The notes: generated by a model not told the origin, from the sequence alone. DNA of 15,448 nucleotides from Bacteroidales bacterium UBA1179 (GCA_002309915.1 DBYT01000054.1:7691-23138); one strand, 5' to 3'. Counted from the first letter of the stretch, positions 1-6,353 are shown. Numbers and translations are program-made.

Positions 1-641
1 ATGATCTTGCCTTCACCGCCGCAACGAGGGCAGACGGTCTGTGTCTGGACCATGCCGAAGAAACTCTGCTGGGTGCGCATTACCACACCTGAACCGTGGC
101 AGTCGGGACATGTCTCGGCTGCTGATCCGTCCTTTGCTCCGGTACCCTTGCAGTGCTGGCAGGGAACCAGTTTCTTGAGTTTGAACTTCTTGGTTACGCC
201 GGTGTTGATCTCCTCAAGTGTCAGTGCCACCTTAACTCTCAGGTCCGATCCTCTCGACTTGCGTTCTCCGCTGCGGCCTCGTGCACGGCTGCCGCCGAAT
301 CCGCCGAAACCGCCGAATCCGCCTCCTCCGAAAATATCACCGAACATGGAGAATATGTCGTCCATGGACATTCCTGCGCCACTGAATCCGCCGCCTCCGC
401 CGAATCCGGATGCACCGTTCAGTCCGTCAAATCCGAACTGGTCGTATTTGGCGCGCTTGTCAGGGTCGCTCAGCACGCTGTAAGCCTCGGCTGCCTCCTT
501 GAACTTCTCCTCGGCCTCCTTGTTGCCGGGGTTCTTGTCAGGGTGGTATTGGATGGCTTTCTTGCGGTATGCCTTCTTTATCTCATCGGCGGTTGCGGTC
601 TTGGGGACCTCAAGCACCTCGTAGTAGTCTCTTTTTGCCAT
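1..641 (-). CDS. dnaJ: Chaperone DnaJ (Hsp40), C-terminus beyond window
   Basis: DnaJ is the J-domain co-chaperone that stimulates DnaK ATPase and delivers unfolded clients in the cytoplasm. The first 213 residues are visible. The N-terminus MAKRDYYEVLEV leads into a J domain with the HPD tripeptide at residues 33-35, which is essential for contact with DnaK. A Gly/Phe-rich linker (about residues 74-120) follows, then the zinc-binding region, of which three of the usual four CxxCxGxG repeats can be read (CQHCKGTG, CPDCHGSG, CPRCGGEG) before the window edge. This is a type I (DnaJ-class) rather than a CbpA-class protein. The start is the ATG at 639-641, four bases after the grpE stop, with GGAG shortly upstream, so grpE and dnaJ almost certainly share a transcript. 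The fourth zinc repeat and the C-terminal substrate domains lie outside the window. Confidence 0.97.
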   Translation of the reverse strand, partial: MAKRDYYEVLEVPKTATADEIKKAYRKKAIQYHPDKNPGNKEAEEKFKEAAEAYSVLSDPDKRAKYDQFGFDGLNGASGFGGGGGFSGAGMSMDDIFSMFGDIFGGGGFGGFGGFGGSRARGRSGERKSRGSDLRVKVALTLEEINTGVTKKFKLKKLVPCQHCKGTGAKDGSAAETCPDCHGSGVVMRTQQSFFGMVQTQTVCPRCGGEGKI

Positions 642-645
642 ATGC

Positions 646-1248
646 TTATTCTCCTACGGCCACTTTGGCGTGGCGCAGAACCTTGTCGTTAAGTTTGTAT
701 CCGTCAATTGCGCAGTCCAGAACCTTGCCTTTCAGGTCCTCGCTGGGAGCGGGGATCATGGCGATCGCCTCATGGAAATCAGTGTCAAAAGGCTCGTTCT
801 TGGGTGATATCTTCTGCAGGCCCTTCTGCTCAAGGGTATGCATCAGTTTGTTGTAGATAAGCTCGACGCCCTCCTTGAGAGCATTGTAGTCCTCTGATTT
901 GGCTGAGTTGGCTATAGCCCTCTCCAGGTCGTCTATGACGGGAAGGATGTCGGTTACTACGCCTGCGCTGCCGTTCAGGATGATTTCTGCCTTCTCCTTC
1001 ATGGTGCGCTTGCGGTAATTGTCAAACTCAGCCATCTGGCGGAGCAGACGGTCCTTGAGGTCGGCTACTTCGGCCTCGCTTCTGGCCAGCTTGTCCTCAA
1101 CAGTCTCTTCCCGGGGTTCTTCAGTGCTCTTCTCCTGGTTTTCCTGTGCGGCGGCAGCATCCTGCTCCGCACCGTTCAGAACCTCCTTCTCCTGATCGTT
1201 TTCAGTTTGGAAATTTTCTGACATTTTATGTTTGTTCTTCTTACTCAT
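646..1248 (-). CDS. grpE: Nucleotide exchange factor GrpE
   Basis: GrpE releases ADP from DnaK and so resets the DnaK/DnaJ folding cycle. The 200-residue protein has a long, acidic and Gln-rich disordered head (residues 10-55), a coiled-coil helix (about 50-95, including the RQMAEFDNYRKR segment), the ILPVIDDLERA helix at 101-111, and the C-terminal beta-wing domain with the family signature from GVELIYNKL to YKLNDKVLRHAKVAVGE. The length suits the family. The start at 1248 gives a basic leader (MSKKNKHK). An alternative ATG at residue 9 (base 1224) would remove only that leader and cannot be excluded. It lies directly upstream of dnaJ in an operon. A sigma-54-like promoter element precedes it (see 1281-1296), which would be an unusual control for this gene pair. 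Confidence 0.97.
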   Translation of the reverse strand: MSKKNKHKMSENFQTENDQEKEVLNGAEQDAAAAQENQEKSTEEPREETVEDKLARSEAEVADLKDRLLRQMAEFDNYRKRTMKEKAEIILNGSAGVVTDILPVIDDLERAIANSAKSEDYNALKEGVELIYNKLMHTLEQKGLQKISPKNEPFDTDFHEAIAMIPAPSEDLKGKVLDCAIDGYKLNDKVLRHAKVAVGE

Positions 1249-1280
1249 CTGCTATAAATCTTGAATAACACCTTACATGC

Positions 1281-1296
1281 AGCAAACATTGTGCCA
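1281..1296 (-). promoter_or_regulatory. Putative sigma-54 (RpoN) -24/-12 promoter of grpE-dnaJ
   Basis: Read on the minus strand the element is TGGCACAATGTTTGCT. It has the invariant GG (-24) and GC (-12) separated by exactly ten bases, and it fits the established consensus TGGCAC-N5-TTGC(A/T). A start point about 12 bases past the GC would fall near 1271 and leave a leader of roughly 23 bases before the grpE ATG at 1248, which is a sensible geometry. No sigma-54 gene or enhancer-binding activator is present in the window, so activity is inferred from the motif alone. Confidence 0.5.
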
Positions 1297-1324
1297 CAGC
1301 GAAGCGCGGTGACACAGTGGCACA
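1290..1324. repeat. Inverted repeat with three GTGnCAC sites upstream of grpE
   Basis: TGTGCCAC (1290-1297) and GTGGCACA (1317-1324) are perfect 8-base inverted arms. A related GTGACAC lies between them at 1309-1315, so the element contains three copies of the quasi-palindrome GTGnCAC. The left arm overlaps the -24 box of the proposed grpE promoter. It does not look like an intrinsic terminator for cdd, because the T-run in the minus-strand reading precedes the stem instead of following it. It could be an operator or activator site, or a dispersed palindromic repeat of the genome. Confidence 0.5.
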
Positions 1325-1341
1325 TTAAAAAAACTGAAAAC

Positions 1342-1824
1342 TCACTTCATTGAGTCGGCGCCGAAGCAGAAGGGCAGAATGGAATCCGTTCCGCCTTCAA
1401 TCAGCATGGTGCCTTCAGTTCCGTAAAGGATATACCGGATAGGACGGCCTCCGCGCTGCTCGGTCTCGGCCAGTACCTGACGGCATGCGCCGCAGGGGGT
1501 TATGGGCTGGGCTGTGAAACCCTTGTCATTGCGAGCTGCAATGGCCAGCGCGGTGACTGCTTTACCGGGGTGGGCGTGACCGGCTGCGAACAGTGCTGTC
1601 CTTTCGGCGCACAGTCCTGAAGGATAAGCCGCATTTTCCTGATTGCTGCCGGTTACAACGGTTCCGTCGTCAAGCAGCAACGCGGCACCCACCTTGAATC
1701 CGGAGTAGGGCGACCAACTGCCTGCCGTGGCCTCCTTGGCTGCATTTACCAACTTCAGGTCACTGCTGCTCAGTTCATCCTGACTTAAAACACTCCACTC
1801 TATGGTGCGGCTTTGTCTCTTCAT
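1342..1824 (-). CDS. cdd: Cytidine deaminase
   Basis: Zinc enzyme of pyrimidine salvage that hydrolyses cytidine or deoxycytidine to uridine or deoxyuridine. The 160-residue length fits the small homotetrameric class. Visible active-site residues are C72-A-E74 (zinc ligand Cys and proton-shuttle Glu within SGLCAERTALF) and P110-C-G-A-C114 (the two other zinc Cys, within PCGACRQ). The substrate-binding segment SPYSGFKVGAAL lies at 38-49 and GSNQENAAYPSGLCAE at 59-74. The three-Cys ligand set is the tetrameric-type pattern. The start at 1824 is the only ATG that keeps the N-terminal helix. It is transcribed divergently from the peptidoglycan hydrolase gene. It is separated from grpE by 93 bases containing the GTGnCAC palindrome, and is probably a separate transcript from grpE-dnaJ. 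Confidence 0.95.
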   Translation of the reverse strand: MKRQSRTIEWSVLSQDELSSSDLKLVNAAKEATAGSWSPYSGFKVGAALLLDDGTVVTGSNQENAAYPSGLCAERTALFAAGHAHPGKAVTALAIAARNDKGFTAQPITPCGACRQVLAETEQRGGRPIRYILYGTEGTMLIEGGTDSILPFCFGADSMK

Positions 1825-1906
1825 ATGCCTGTGGTCAATTATCCGACTGCTAATTTACTCATTTTTCAGCATATTTGATTAACTTCGCGTAACCATCCGC
1901 TCAGTA

Positions 1907-2818
1907 ATGAAAATAGTTCGATTGGCAACACTCGCCATGCCTCTGCTGCTGGCTTCCTGCTCCGTCTTAAGACCGACGGCATCGGCCCCCGTAACCCAGA
2001 CACAGTCCAAGGATGCGTTTTCTGCCTACATAGCCAAGTATAACGTCATGGCTGTTGAGCAGATGAAGAAATACGGCATACCTGCCAGCATCACCCTGGC
2101 TCAAGGTCTTTTGGAGTCCGATGCGGGGCGCAGCACCCTTGCGACCAAGTGCAACAACCATTTCGGAATAAAATGCCACAGTGACTGGAAAGGCCGCAAG
2201 ATGTATCATGATGACGACGAGCGTCAGGAGTGCTTCCGCTGTTATTCCGATGCCGATGACTCCTTCCGCGACCACTCCCTGTTCCTTGTGAACGGAGCCC
2301 GTTACCAGTCTCTGTTCAAACTGGGCACCACTGATTACAAGGGGTGGGCCAAGGGCCTTAAGGCTGCCGGTTATGCCACCAGTCCCACCTATGCCGATAA
2401 ACTGATAGAACTCATAGAACGTTACGGCCTGGACCGATATGACAGGAACGGGGCGGCCCGTCTCAAACCCGGACAGCTTCCGCATCAGCCCCTGCTCGTG
2501 AACGGTCAGCGTTGCGTGCGCCTGCGTGAGGGCGAGACCCTTAAGGATATTGCTCGTGAGTACGGCATGCAGCTCAGTCTGCTGCGCCGTTTCAATGAGG
2601 TTGAACGTAAGTTCGTGCCGCCTGCCGGGACACTTGTCTATCTGGAAAGGAAAAAGTCCCGTGCTGATCGTGAGCACAGGACTTATGTGGTAAAGAAGGG
2701 TGACAGCCTTTGGTCAATTTCCCAGCAGTTCGGGGTTAGGATAAAGCCTCTTGCAAACCGTAATCATCTTTCCGATGAGAATCCCCTGTCTGTGGGCATG
2801 ACCCTCCTTCTTCGCTGA
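1907..2818 (+). CDS. GH73-type N-acetylglucosaminidase lipoprotein with two LysM domains
   Basis: Likely cell-wall hydrolase that cuts the glycan strands of peptidoglycan. The N-terminus is a lipoprotein signal (MKIVRLATLAMPLLLASC) with lipobox LASC and lipidated C18; no acidic residues follow the Cys, so a periplasm-facing anchor is more likely than surface display. Residues about 38-176 form the glucosaminidase (FlgJ C-terminal/Auto_2-like) domain, with the probable general-acid Glu at 70 in ITLAQGLLESDAGRS, then the conserved NNHFGIKC (83-90) and DSFRDHSLFL (118-127). Two LysM peptidoglycan-binding domains follow, at about 204-246 and 259-302 (YVVKKGDSLWSISQQFGV). The product ends on the second LysM. 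The stop codon abuts the stop of the convergent DUF4252 gene with no base between them, and no terminator lies between the genes. Confidence 0.9.
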   Translation: MKIVRLATLAMPLLLASCSVLRPTASAPVTQTQSKDAFSAYIAKYNVMAVEQMKKYGIPASITLAQGLLESDAGRSTLATKCNNHFGIKCHSDWKGRKMYHDDDERQECFRCYSDADDSFRDHSLFLVNGARYQSLFKLGTTDYKGWAKGLKAAGYATSPTYADKLIELIERYGLDRYDRNGAARLKPGQLPHQPLLVNGQRCVRLREGETLKDIAREYGMQLSLLRRFNEVERKFVPPAGTLVYLERKKSRADREHRTYVVKKGDSLWSISQQFGVRIKPLANRNHLSDENPLSVGMTLLLR

Positions 2819-3316
2819 TTATTCCATATTCTGTGTTGCTTTCGCTATGGCCTTCTCCAGGTCTGCGCGGCTCATTGTGCCGTCCAGGCAGATGAATGTG
2901 AAGGCTTCATACTCTGATGCGGTCATAATGAACTGGGTTACGGTCTTTTCATTACCGGTGGTGTAGATTCGTACCACTTCGCCCCTGTCTTTGATTTCCA
3001 TCAGCATCTCGAAGTCATACTTCTTGATGAACTTGTTTACATCGGACTTAATCTCATTGCATAAGTCCGGATCATCGCAGTCAAGGAGATACATGGAGTT
3101 CAGGTTCTTGATGATGGATCCCAGGTCCATGGAGCTGCCTTCGCCAAGTTCCATGTTGGGCACCTTGCCCATGAGCTTGAACATGGATGATGAGATGTAG
3201 ACTGCACTGACCTCTTCGTTGTCGGAATACTTGTTGTATATTCCCTTGCCGTCCTGAGCCCAGGCACCGGCGGTGAGCAGAAACATTGCTGCCACAAATG
3301 TTGCTATTCTTTTCAT
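2819..3316 (-). CDS. DUF4252 family exported protein
   Basis: A 165-residue protein of the Bacteroidota DUF4252 family, whose biochemical function is unknown. It has a signal peptide (MKRIATFVAAMFLLTAGAWA, probable cleavage before QD at 21-22) with no lipobox Cys, so it is expected in the periplasm. Family-like segments are EEVSAVYISSSMFKLM (34-49) and the C-terminal YEAFTFICLDGTMSRADLEK stretch (136-155). Cysteines occur at 80, 86 and 143. It is the last gene of a three-gene operon; its ATG overlaps the stop of the preceding membrane-protein gene by four bases (ATGA), so translation is probably coupled. The sigma-factor context suggests an effector or sensor of an envelope response; this is inference. 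Confidence 0.8.
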   Translation of the reverse strand: MKRIATFVAAMFLLTAGAWAQDGKGIYNKYSDNEEVSAVYISSSMFKLMGKVPNMELGEGSSMDLGSIIKNLNSMYLLDCDDPDLCNEIKSDVNKFIKKYDFEMLMEIKDRGEVVRIYTTGNEKTVTQFIMTASEYEAFTFICLDGTMSRADLEKAIAKATQNME

Positions 3317-3732
3317 CTTAGTGCGTTTATCGTTTTATCAATTACCGGTTCGGCCACATCGGCTATGTCCATACCGGTGTTCATTTTCTCTGATATGAAT
3401 CCGAATACCTGCTCCATCTGGACATATGCCATCTTGGGATCTGAGAAAGTATCCTTGGGGGTAGGTATTGAATCCTGGAATGAGAGTCGCATGCCGATTG
3501 TGACAATTGCCACTGCTGCTGCTGGATAAGAGATCATCCTCAGTATCTTTCTGTACTTGCGGTGAGGCGTACCGGCCTCGTTGACCTCGTCTTCTTTGGA
3601 CGACATCTCAAGGGCACGTGCGGTTACCGCAATGTCGTGCTTGAGTGATGACGGTACCTTGATGCTCTCGTCGGACGCTATCCGTTCAAGATCAAGCATA
3701 CTCAGCTTTTCAATATCTTCCAATCGTTTCAT
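3313..3732 (-). CDS. Single-pass membrane protein, candidate anti-sigma factor
   Basis: I do not recognise a named family. The 139-residue protein has a cytoplasmic, charged N-terminal part (about 1-65, MKRLEDIEKLSMLDLERIA then a helix around 28-45), one hydrophobic segment (about 67-85, MISYPAAAVAIVTIG) and a 50-residue C-terminal tail predicted outside, ending TINALR. Its size, topology and position directly after an ECF sigma gene (four-base ATGA overlap, 3729-3732) match anti-sigma factors. No zinc-binding HxxxCxxC motif is visible, so if it is an anti-sigma factor it is not of the ZAS type. It also overlaps the following DUF4252 gene by four bases. Function is inferred from context only. 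Confidence 0.6.
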   Translation of the reverse strand: MKRLEDIEKLSMLDLERIASDESIKVPSSLKHDIAVTARALEMSSKEDEVNEAGTPHRKYRKILRMISYPAAAVAIVTIGMRLSFQDSIPTPKDTFSDPKMAYVQMEQVFGFISEKMNTGMDIADVAEPVIDKTINALR

Positions 3733-4208
3733 ATCTGGCTCCTTAATGACTTTCGGGCGTTGCTTAAAAGCACCCTCAAAGTCAGGTTTGACATTCCTGT
3801 TTTCTCTTCTATCTCGTCATATGACATCTCCTCCAGCACATACATCTTCATCACGTCACGTTGGCGGGCGGGCAGCCGTTCAATAGCGGCCAGAACCCTT
3901 TCCAGTTTCTCCCGGGCGTCATAGTCATCGGCAAACTGTCTTGACTCGGCTATGTCCGGTCCGGGCTCCATGCTCTGCACCCGCTGCTCTCTGCGGAGAC
4001 GGTCTATGCAGAGGTTTTTCATCAGTGTCGTACAGTAAGCCTTGAAATTCAGGACCGTATCCAGCTGGTCACGGCTGTTCCAGAGCTTTATGAAAAGGTC
4101 CTGTACGGCATCTTCGGCATCGGTCCTTGACTCCAGAATATAGTACGCCACTCTGTAGAGCCCGTCGCTCAGTGACTTGTATGTTTCTGTCAGGACTTCT
4201 GGTGTCAT
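3729..4208 (-). CDS. ECF-type RNA polymerase sigma factor (sigma-70 family)
   Basis: A 159-residue alternative sigma factor, the usual size for the extracytoplasmic function class. The sigma-2 region spans about 7-75, with the core-binding and -10-recognition helix including DAEDAVQDLFIKLWN (30-44) and FKAYCTTLMKNLCIDRLRRE (55-74). After an acidic linker, the sigma-4 helix-turn-helix region spans about 103-157 (ERLPARQRDVMKMYVLEEMS, then EIEEKTGMSNLTLRVLLSNA). Sigma-3 is absent, as expected. It leads an operon with the membrane protein and DUF4252 gene, all coupled by four-base overlaps. A promoter of ECF type lies upstream (4237-4259), which would allow positive autoregulation. The target regulon cannot be read from this window. 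Confidence 0.93.
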   Translation of the reverse strand: MTPEVLTETYKSLSDGLYRVAYYILESRTDAEDAVQDLFIKLWNSRDQLDTVLNFKAYCTTLMKNLCIDRLRREQRVQSMEPGPDIAESRQFADDYDAREKLERVLAAIERLPARQRDVMKMYVLEEMSYDEIEEKTGMSNLTLRVLLSNARKSLRSQI

Positions 4209-4236
4209 CTGCTTTCTTGACCGTTTCCGACATAAT

Positions 4237-4259
4237 GACGCACCAACCCCAAAAGTGTT
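4237..4259 (-). promoter_or_regulatory. Putative autoregulatory ECF promoter
   Basis: On the minus strand, AAC (4259-4257) is followed by a 16-base spacer containing a T-run and G-runs, then CGTC (4240-4237). AAC at -35 and CGTC at -10 with a spacer of 16-17 bases is a common arrangement at ECF sigma promoters. A start point near 4230 would give a leader of about 22 bases before the sigma-factor ATG at 4208. No TAnnTTTG housekeeping box is seen at the right place in this 77-base gap. Confidence 0.45.
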
Positions 4260-4285
4260 AATGCGTTAATTGAAAAAAATGGAAA

Positions 4286-5857
4286 TTATAAGATTTCGTG
4301 CTCCTCCTTCATGTCAATCTCGTTACCCTTAAGGTCTATGAACCTGTATGAGAGGAACGGCAGATTCTGGTCGGGGAGCAGATTTATTCCGAATCCGTAA
4401 CGCAGCTGCCATCTCAGTTTGATGGGGAACAGACCCTTTGTGAGATATGCGTACACGTACGGGTGTACGAACAGGGTGAAGTTGCTCATCTTCATCTGGT
4501 TCTTAAGGCAGCTGACCTTGTTTTCCAACTGATCGGTGAATAGGATGGAGGGTCTGATGGTGCCTGTGCCGAAGCATGTGGGGCAGGTCTCGTCAACAGG
4601 GACATCCATCACCGGACGTACCCTCTGGCGGGTTATCTGCATCAGACCGAATTTGCTCAAAGGCAGGATGTTGTGCTTGGCGCGGTCACGTTCCATGTTC
4701 TGGCACATACGCTCGTAGAGTTTCTGACGGTCCTCGGCCAGTGCCATGTCTATGAAATCAACCACTATGATTCCGCCCATATCACGCAGACGGAGCTGAC
4801 GTGCCAGTTCATCGGCTGCGCCCAGATTGACTTCCAGTGCGTTTTCCTCCTGAGTGCCTGCCTTGACGCGGTGTCCGCTGTTCACGTCCACTACATGAAG
4901 GGCCTCGGTGTGCTCGATGATAAGGTATGCTCCGCTCTTGTATGATACAATGCGGCCGAACGATGACTTGATCTGCTTGGTGATGGCAAAGTTGTCGAAA
5001 ATGGGCAGCTCACCTTTGTATAACTTTACGATCTTGGTCTTGTCCGGGTCGATAAGTGATACGTAGTCGCGTATCTCCTGATAGGTCTTCTCGTCATTTA
5101 CGTGGATTGACTCGTATGACGAGTTCAGCATGTCGCGCAGGATTGCAATGGTGCGGCTGGTCTCCTCGAATATGAGTTCGGGAGCCTTCTCAACCTTCAT
5201 GGCTCTGGTCAGGCAATCCTCCCAGCGCTGGTAAAGGATGGAGAGCTCGTTGTCAAGCTCTGCTACGCGCTTGCCCTCGGCAACTGTGCGTACTATTACG
5301 CCGCAGTTCTTGGGCTTGATGCTGTGTATAAGCTGTTTGAGTCGGGCACGCTCCTCGTTTGACTTGATCTTGGATGATACCGAAACCTTGTCGGAGAACG
5401 GGATAAGCACAAGGAAACGACCTGCAAAGGATATCTCTCCGGTCAGACGGGGACCCTTTGTGGAGATGGGCTCCTTGGTAACCTGGACGATTATCTCGTC
5501 ACCCTGTTCCAGCGCTGTGCTTATGTTGCCCTGCTTTTCATCAAACGATACGAACTGAGCCTTGCTGAAGGGTGCAAGTTTCTTGCGGTTGGCTCTTACC
5601 TGTTTGATGTATTTTTTCAATGACATGAACTGAGGGCCCAGGTCCTGGTAGTGCAGGAAGGCCTCCTTCTCGGAACCTACGTCTACGAAGCAGGCGTTGA
5701 GTCCGGGCATGAGCTTCTTGACACGTCCCAGATAGAGATTGCCTACAGCGAAGGTAACCTCCTGGGCATCTTTCTGATACTCAACAAGGTTGTGATCCTC
5801 GGTTATGGCTATCTGTATGCTGTCGGGCTGGACGTTTACTGTCAGTTCGCTTGTCAT
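4286..5857 (-). CDS. rng: Ribonuclease G/E family endoribonuclease
   Basis: Single-strand-specific endoribonuclease acting in rRNA maturation and mRNA decay. The 523-residue protein has the RNase G-like catalytic architecture without the long C-terminal degradosome scaffold of E. coli RNase E. An S1-like RNA-binding domain occupies about 36-125 (NLYLGRVKKLMPGLNACFVDVG then KEAFLHYQDL). The 5'-sensor/RNase H-like part is at about 125-285. The DNase I-like catalytic part follows, with the metal-binding Asp residues at D324 (HVVDVNSG) and D367 (GGIIVVDFIDM). The zinc-link CPTC is at 425-428, and the small C-terminal domain ends at 523. It lies downstream of the HU gene and the 29-residue basic gene. 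A strong inverted repeat lies in its leader (5889-5936), which suggests post-transcriptional control. Confidence 0.95.
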   Translation of the reverse strand: MTSELTVNVQPDSIQIAITEDHNLVEYQKDAQEVTFAVGNLYLGRVKKLMPGLNACFVDVGSEKEAFLHYQDLGPQFMSLKKYIKQVRANRKKLAPFSKAQFVSFDEKQGNISTALEQGDEIIVQVTKEPISTKGPRLTGEISFAGRFLVLIPFSDKVSVSSKIKSNEERARLKQLIHSIKPKNCGVIVRTVAEGKRVAELDNELSILYQRWEDCLTRAMKVEKAPELIFEETSRTIAILRDMLNSSYESIHVNDEKTYQEIRDYVSLIDPDKTKIVKLYKGELPIFDNFAITKQIKSSFGRIVSYKSGAYLIIEHTEALHVVDVNSGHRVKAGTQEENALEVNLGAADELARQLRLRDMGGIIVVDFIDMALAEDRQKLYERMCQNMERDRAKHNILPLSKFGLMQITRQRVRPVMDVPVDETCPTCFGTGTIRPSILFTDQLENKVSCLKNQMKMSNFTLFVHPYVYAYLTKGLFPIKLRWQLRYGFGINLLPDQNLPFLSYRFIDLKGNEIDMKEEHEIL

Positions 5858-5888
5858 CGTATTTTGTGTGTATTACGTCGTTATAAAG

Positions 5889-5936
5889 CAAAGAACAAAC
5901 CTGACGAAAACATTTTTGCGGCAAGTTTGTTCTTTG
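5889..5936 (-). repeat. Long inverted repeat (leader hairpin) upstream of rng
   Basis: CAAAGAACAAAC (5889-5900) and GTTTGTTCTTTG (5925-5936) are perfect 12-base inverted arms. Inside them, short pairs (TG/CA, CG/CG, AAA/TTT) continue the stem, separated by single c/a and a/g mismatches, around a small loop near 5911-5914. In the minus-strand transcript the hairpin sits between the stop of the 29-residue gene (5959) and the rng ATG (5857). It ends about 31 bases before the start codon and is followed by CTTTATAACG, not a U-tract, so it is not a standard terminator. It may stabilise, process or regulate the rng mRNA. Confidence 0.65.
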
Positions 5937-5958
5937 AGAATCGTTTCACAGACCGAGC

Positions 5959-6048
5959 TTACTTGCTCTTATGTCTGTTCTTTCTCAGTCTTTTTTTACG
6001 CTTGTGCGTAGACATCTTATGTCTTTTTTTCTTTTTACCGCTAGGCAT
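5959..6048 (-). CDS. 29-residue basic AURKAIP1/COX24-like protein
   Basis: A tiny gene whose product starts MPSGKKKKRHKMSTHKRKKR and ends LRKNRHKSK. Nearly all residues are Lys, Arg or His, with no acidic residue. From memory it matches the very small Bacteroidota proteins annotated as AURKAIP1/COX24 domain-containing, related to the C-terminus of mitochondrial ribosomal protein mS38. This points to a ribosome-associated or other RNA-binding role. The start ATG is at 6046-6048 and the stop TAA at 5959-5961. It sits 29 bases after the HU stop, behind an AT-rich leader with no Shine-Dalgarno, and 101 bases before rng on the same strand. A second in-frame ATG at residue 12 would cut the conserved MPSGKK head and is unlikely. 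The role is inferred from composition and family resemblance. Confidence 0.8.
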   Translation of the reverse strand: MPSGKKKKRHKMSTHKRKKRLRKNRHKSK

Positions 6049-6077
6049 AACTGTGAATATTTATTTGAAGTTAACTA

Positions 6078-6353
6078 TTACTTTCTAACTGCAAGGGCGA
6101 AAGTCTTGGCCGGCTTGAAAGCGGGAATCTTGTGCTCGGGAACAGTGATTGTGGTGTTCTTGAGGATGTCACGTGCAGCCTTGGCAGCTCTCTTCTTGGT
6201 GATGAAGCTTCCGAAACCTCTCAGATATACGTTCTCGTCGTTCTCGAGTGAATCCTTAACAACTTCCATGAAACCCTCTACGCATGCAAGAACGTCGGCC
6301 TTGTCGATGCCGGTCTTCTTTGCAATCTCGCTAACAACTTCTGCTTTTGTCAT
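6078..6353 (-). CDS. HU family DNA-binding protein
   Basis: Small nucleoid protein that bends DNA as a dimer. The 91 residues show the HU/IHF fold: two N-terminal helices (MTKAEVVSEIAKKTGIDKAD, then VEGFMEVVKDSLEN), the beta-sheet signature VYLRGFGSFITKKRAAK (42-58), the arm region (about 60-72) and the closing helix IPAFKPAKTFALAVRK. In the arm the classical RNPxTG of enteric HU is replaced by RDILKNTT, so there is no intercalating proline at that point; I believe this is common among Bacteroidota HU proteins. The gene is transcribed divergently from ssb and is followed on the same strand by the 29-residue basic gene and rng. A TAnnTTTG box lies 49 bases upstream of its start. Confidence 0.95.
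   Translation of the reverse strand: MTKAEVVSEIAKKTGIDKADVLACVEGFMEVVKDSLENDENVYLRGFGSFITKKRAAKAARDILKNTTITVPEHKIPAFKPAKTFALAVRK

Noticed and set aside
288..415. Short GGCGGATTC-like repeats resembling a tandem repeat locus
   Set aside because: They encode the Gly/Phe-rich linker of DnaJ, which is normal for the protein.
1..692. Plus-strand open frames of 160 and 179 residues at the left edge
   Set aside because: They are antisense to the dnaJ J domain, Gly/Phe region and zinc repeats; their Pro/Ala/Ser richness is the reverse reading of Gly-rich codons.
1290..1324. CIRCE-type heat-shock operator upstream of grpE
   Set aside because: CIRCE is TTAGCACTC-N9-GAGTGCTAA; the arms here are TGTGCCAC/GTGGCACA with a 19-base spacing, so HrcA control is not supported.
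1871..1887. Possible -7 box (CATATTTG or TAACTTCG) for the GH73 lipoprotein gene
   Set aside because: Neither matches TAnnTTTG fully and no TTTG lies at the -33 distance, so the evidence is too weak to list as a promoter.
1967..2677. 236-residue open frame on the minus strand inside the GH73 lipoprotein gene
   Set aside because: It lies fully antisense to a gene with clear signal peptide, catalytic and LysM domains, and shows no recognisable domain itself.
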